DNA of 39,211 nt from Verrucomicrobiaceae bacterium (GTDB lineage: Bacteria > Verrucomicrobiota > Verrucomicrobiia > Verrucomicrobiales > Akkermansiaceae): NCBI GenBank assembly GCA_027487435.1, contig JAIYDP010000127.1:1-39211 (forward strand), in the 5' to 3' direction. How positions within the stretch are numbered: position 1 is the first letter of the stretch; each line of letters opens with the position of its first letter. Positions 38,216 to 39,211 of the stretch are shown here, piece after piece. The notes under the pieces are model-generated. The model did not search any database. It had not been told where the DNA came from and worked only from the letters and a program-made list of their open reading frames with translations. Both the position numbers and the translations under genes were made by a program.

Positions 38216-39211
38216 ATGCCTACCTATTCAAGCAAGCTCCCTATCCGTATCTGCCTGGCTCTCTCCGCAGCCGTTCTGGCATGTTCCTCCTTATCCGCAG
38301 AGAAGACTGCACGTGCGACGCCTCCCGATTTCACCGCCGGAGGAAAGAAAGATGAATCCCACGACTGGCAGCTCGGCCCCACCGGACTTCGCGGCTGGGT
38401 GTTTTTCCGGGACATCGATCAGACCGCAACGGCCCGCCAAATCCTCGTCACCAAAGTGGACAAAGGTTCACCCGCCGATGGCATTGTGCAAGTCAACGAC
38501 GTGATCCTCGGGGCCTTCGGCAAGCCATTCACGGAAGACGCTCGCAAGAGTTTCGGCCACGCGATCGCCGCCACCGAGGAGAAAACCGGCATTCTGCCAC
38601 TAACCCTATGGCGGGAGGGAAAGACCTTGAGCGTCGATCTCAAACTCAAAGTTCTCGGAGCTTACAGCGCGACGGCTCCGTATGATTGCCCCAAGTCCAA
38701 GGCCATCTTCGAGCAAGGCTGCCGCCTCATCGCCGAGAAGGGTTTTGAAAAATCCGATATCCCCGATCACTTCAACGCCCTCGCCCTGTTGGCCAGCGGC
38801 GACAAAAAACACCATTCCACCCTCGCCAAGTATGCCAAGAAAGCCGCGAAATCCGTGGAAGCCGAGGACACCTGGAACTGGTACATCGCCTGGGTGAACC
38901 TTTTTCTCGGCGAATACACCTTGGCCACCGGCCAAAAGACCGTCTTCCCCGAACTGGAAAAAACCACCCGGCGTGGTTTGAAAAACCAGTGCTTGAACGG
39001 CTTGTGGGGTCACGCACCACCCTGGTCTGACCGCCGTTCGGAAGGATACGGCAGCATGAATGTGATCAGCCTTCCCATGACCATCTCGTTCGTGCTCGCC
39101 CGGGAAGCCGGCGTGCGCATCCCGGAATTGGACCAAGGCATCGGCAAGTCTTCGGTGTTTTTCCGCTACTATGTGGATAAAGGTGCGATCCCCTACGGCG
39201 ACCATCCGGCA
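38216..39211 (+). CDS. DUF6288-type protein, N-terminal part (3' end outside the window)
   Basis: 332 residues are visible and the frame is still open at the right edge. The ATG at 38216 begins MPTYSSKLPIRICLAL, a signal peptide. VLAC near residue 23 is close to a lipobox but has Leu at -2; cleavage after SLSA is an alternative. A PDZ-like domain (about 50-145) contains LGPTGLRGWVF and GSPADGIVQVNDVILGAFG. The toroid domain then begins with APYDCPKS (C158), contains LGEYTLATGQKTVFP, and reaches PYGDH (Y327-H330) at the window edge. It is closest to the N-terminus of the giant gene at 16752: both have GLRGW, RQILVT, DVILGA and YSATAPY. It lies 46 bp after the preceding DUF6288 gene and is probably in the same operon. 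Whether it carries HEAT repeats or a giant extension cannot be seen. Confidence 0.88.
   Translation, partial: MPTYSSKLPIRICLALSAAVLACSSLSAEKTARATPPDFTAGGKKDESHDWQLGPTGLRGWVFFRDIDQTATARQILVTKVDKGSPADGIVQVNDVILGAFGKPFTEDARKSFGHAIAATEEKTGILPLTLWREGKTLSVDLKLKVLGAYSATAPYDCPKSKAIFEQGCRLIAEKGFEKSDIPDHFNALALLASGDKKHHSTLAKYAKKAAKSVEAEDTWNWYIAWVNLFLGEYTLATGQKTVFPELEKTTRRGLKNQCLNGLWGHAPPWSDRRSEGYGSMNVISLPMTISFVLAREAGVRIPELDQGIGKSSVFFRYYVDKGAIPYGDHPA

Noticed and set aside
38166..38504. 112-codon plus-strand frame overlapping the end of the 35077 gene
   Set aside because: The 38216 frame has a signal peptide, PDZ-like domain and clear DUF6288 homology. This one has none and is out of frame with it.
1..39211. 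CRISPR array, integrase/transposase, tRNA, or SusC/SusD genes
   Set aside because: Looked for and not found. The only repeats are protein-coding domain duplications.

Overview
The window looks like a stretch of a Verrucomicrobiota chromosome (phylum by inference). It is packed with large secreted proteins of types common in that phylum: PDZ/toroid/HEAT proteins of the kind annotated as DUF6288, LamG and PA14 lectin-like modules, MBG and bacterial Ig-like domains, autotransporter-associated beta-strand repeats without a translocator barrel, and sialate O-acetylesterase-like (SASA) enzymes. Almost every start codon lacks a Shine-Dalgarno sequence. No tRNA, rRNA, CRISPR array, transposase, SusC/SusD pair or transporter was recognised.

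Layout. 1-4535 (+): the 3' end of a DUF6288-like gene (2-1474), a SASA-type esterase with an SHD1-like N-terminus (1661-2884), and a right-handed beta-helix protein of the pectate-lyase-3 type (2922-4535). 4561-5637 (-): a GntR/LacI-type sugar-responsive regulator, convergent with the beta-helix gene. A 31-bp near-palindrome sits just upstream of its start. 5857-8565 (+): a LamG/Ig/MBG protein ending at a clear intrinsic terminator. 8895-26849 (+): three genes in one direction: a PA14/Ig/MBG protein, a 1770-residue multidomain SASA esterase, and a 3365-residue giant that fuses a DUF6288 region to PA14, InlB-like, Big_5, FN3-like and beta-strand-repeat regions. 26903-27067: a tiny signal-peptide ORF, probably a relic. 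27212-39211 (+): a short DUF6288 protein, a full-length one, a second SASA esterase, another full-length DUF6288 protein and the 5' part of a sixth, with intergenic gaps of about 100 bp or less and one TAATG overlap.

How it may work together (inference). Six DUF6288-type genes alternate with three esterases, a beta-helix protein and carbohydrate-binding-like carriers next to a sugar-type regulator. This reads as an extracellular or periplasmic system for an acetylated polysaccharide, without SusCD. The DUF6288 proteins are the obvious unknown: either a new carbohydrate-active enzyme or a scaffold. A 19-bp core shared by two upstream regions, each about 200 bp before one of two paralogous genes, suggests the regulator controls itself and both promoters. 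Large repeats (969 codons shared by the two multidomain esterases, and two homologous DUF6288 genes flanking the second) show that the locus grew by duplication and domain shuffling.
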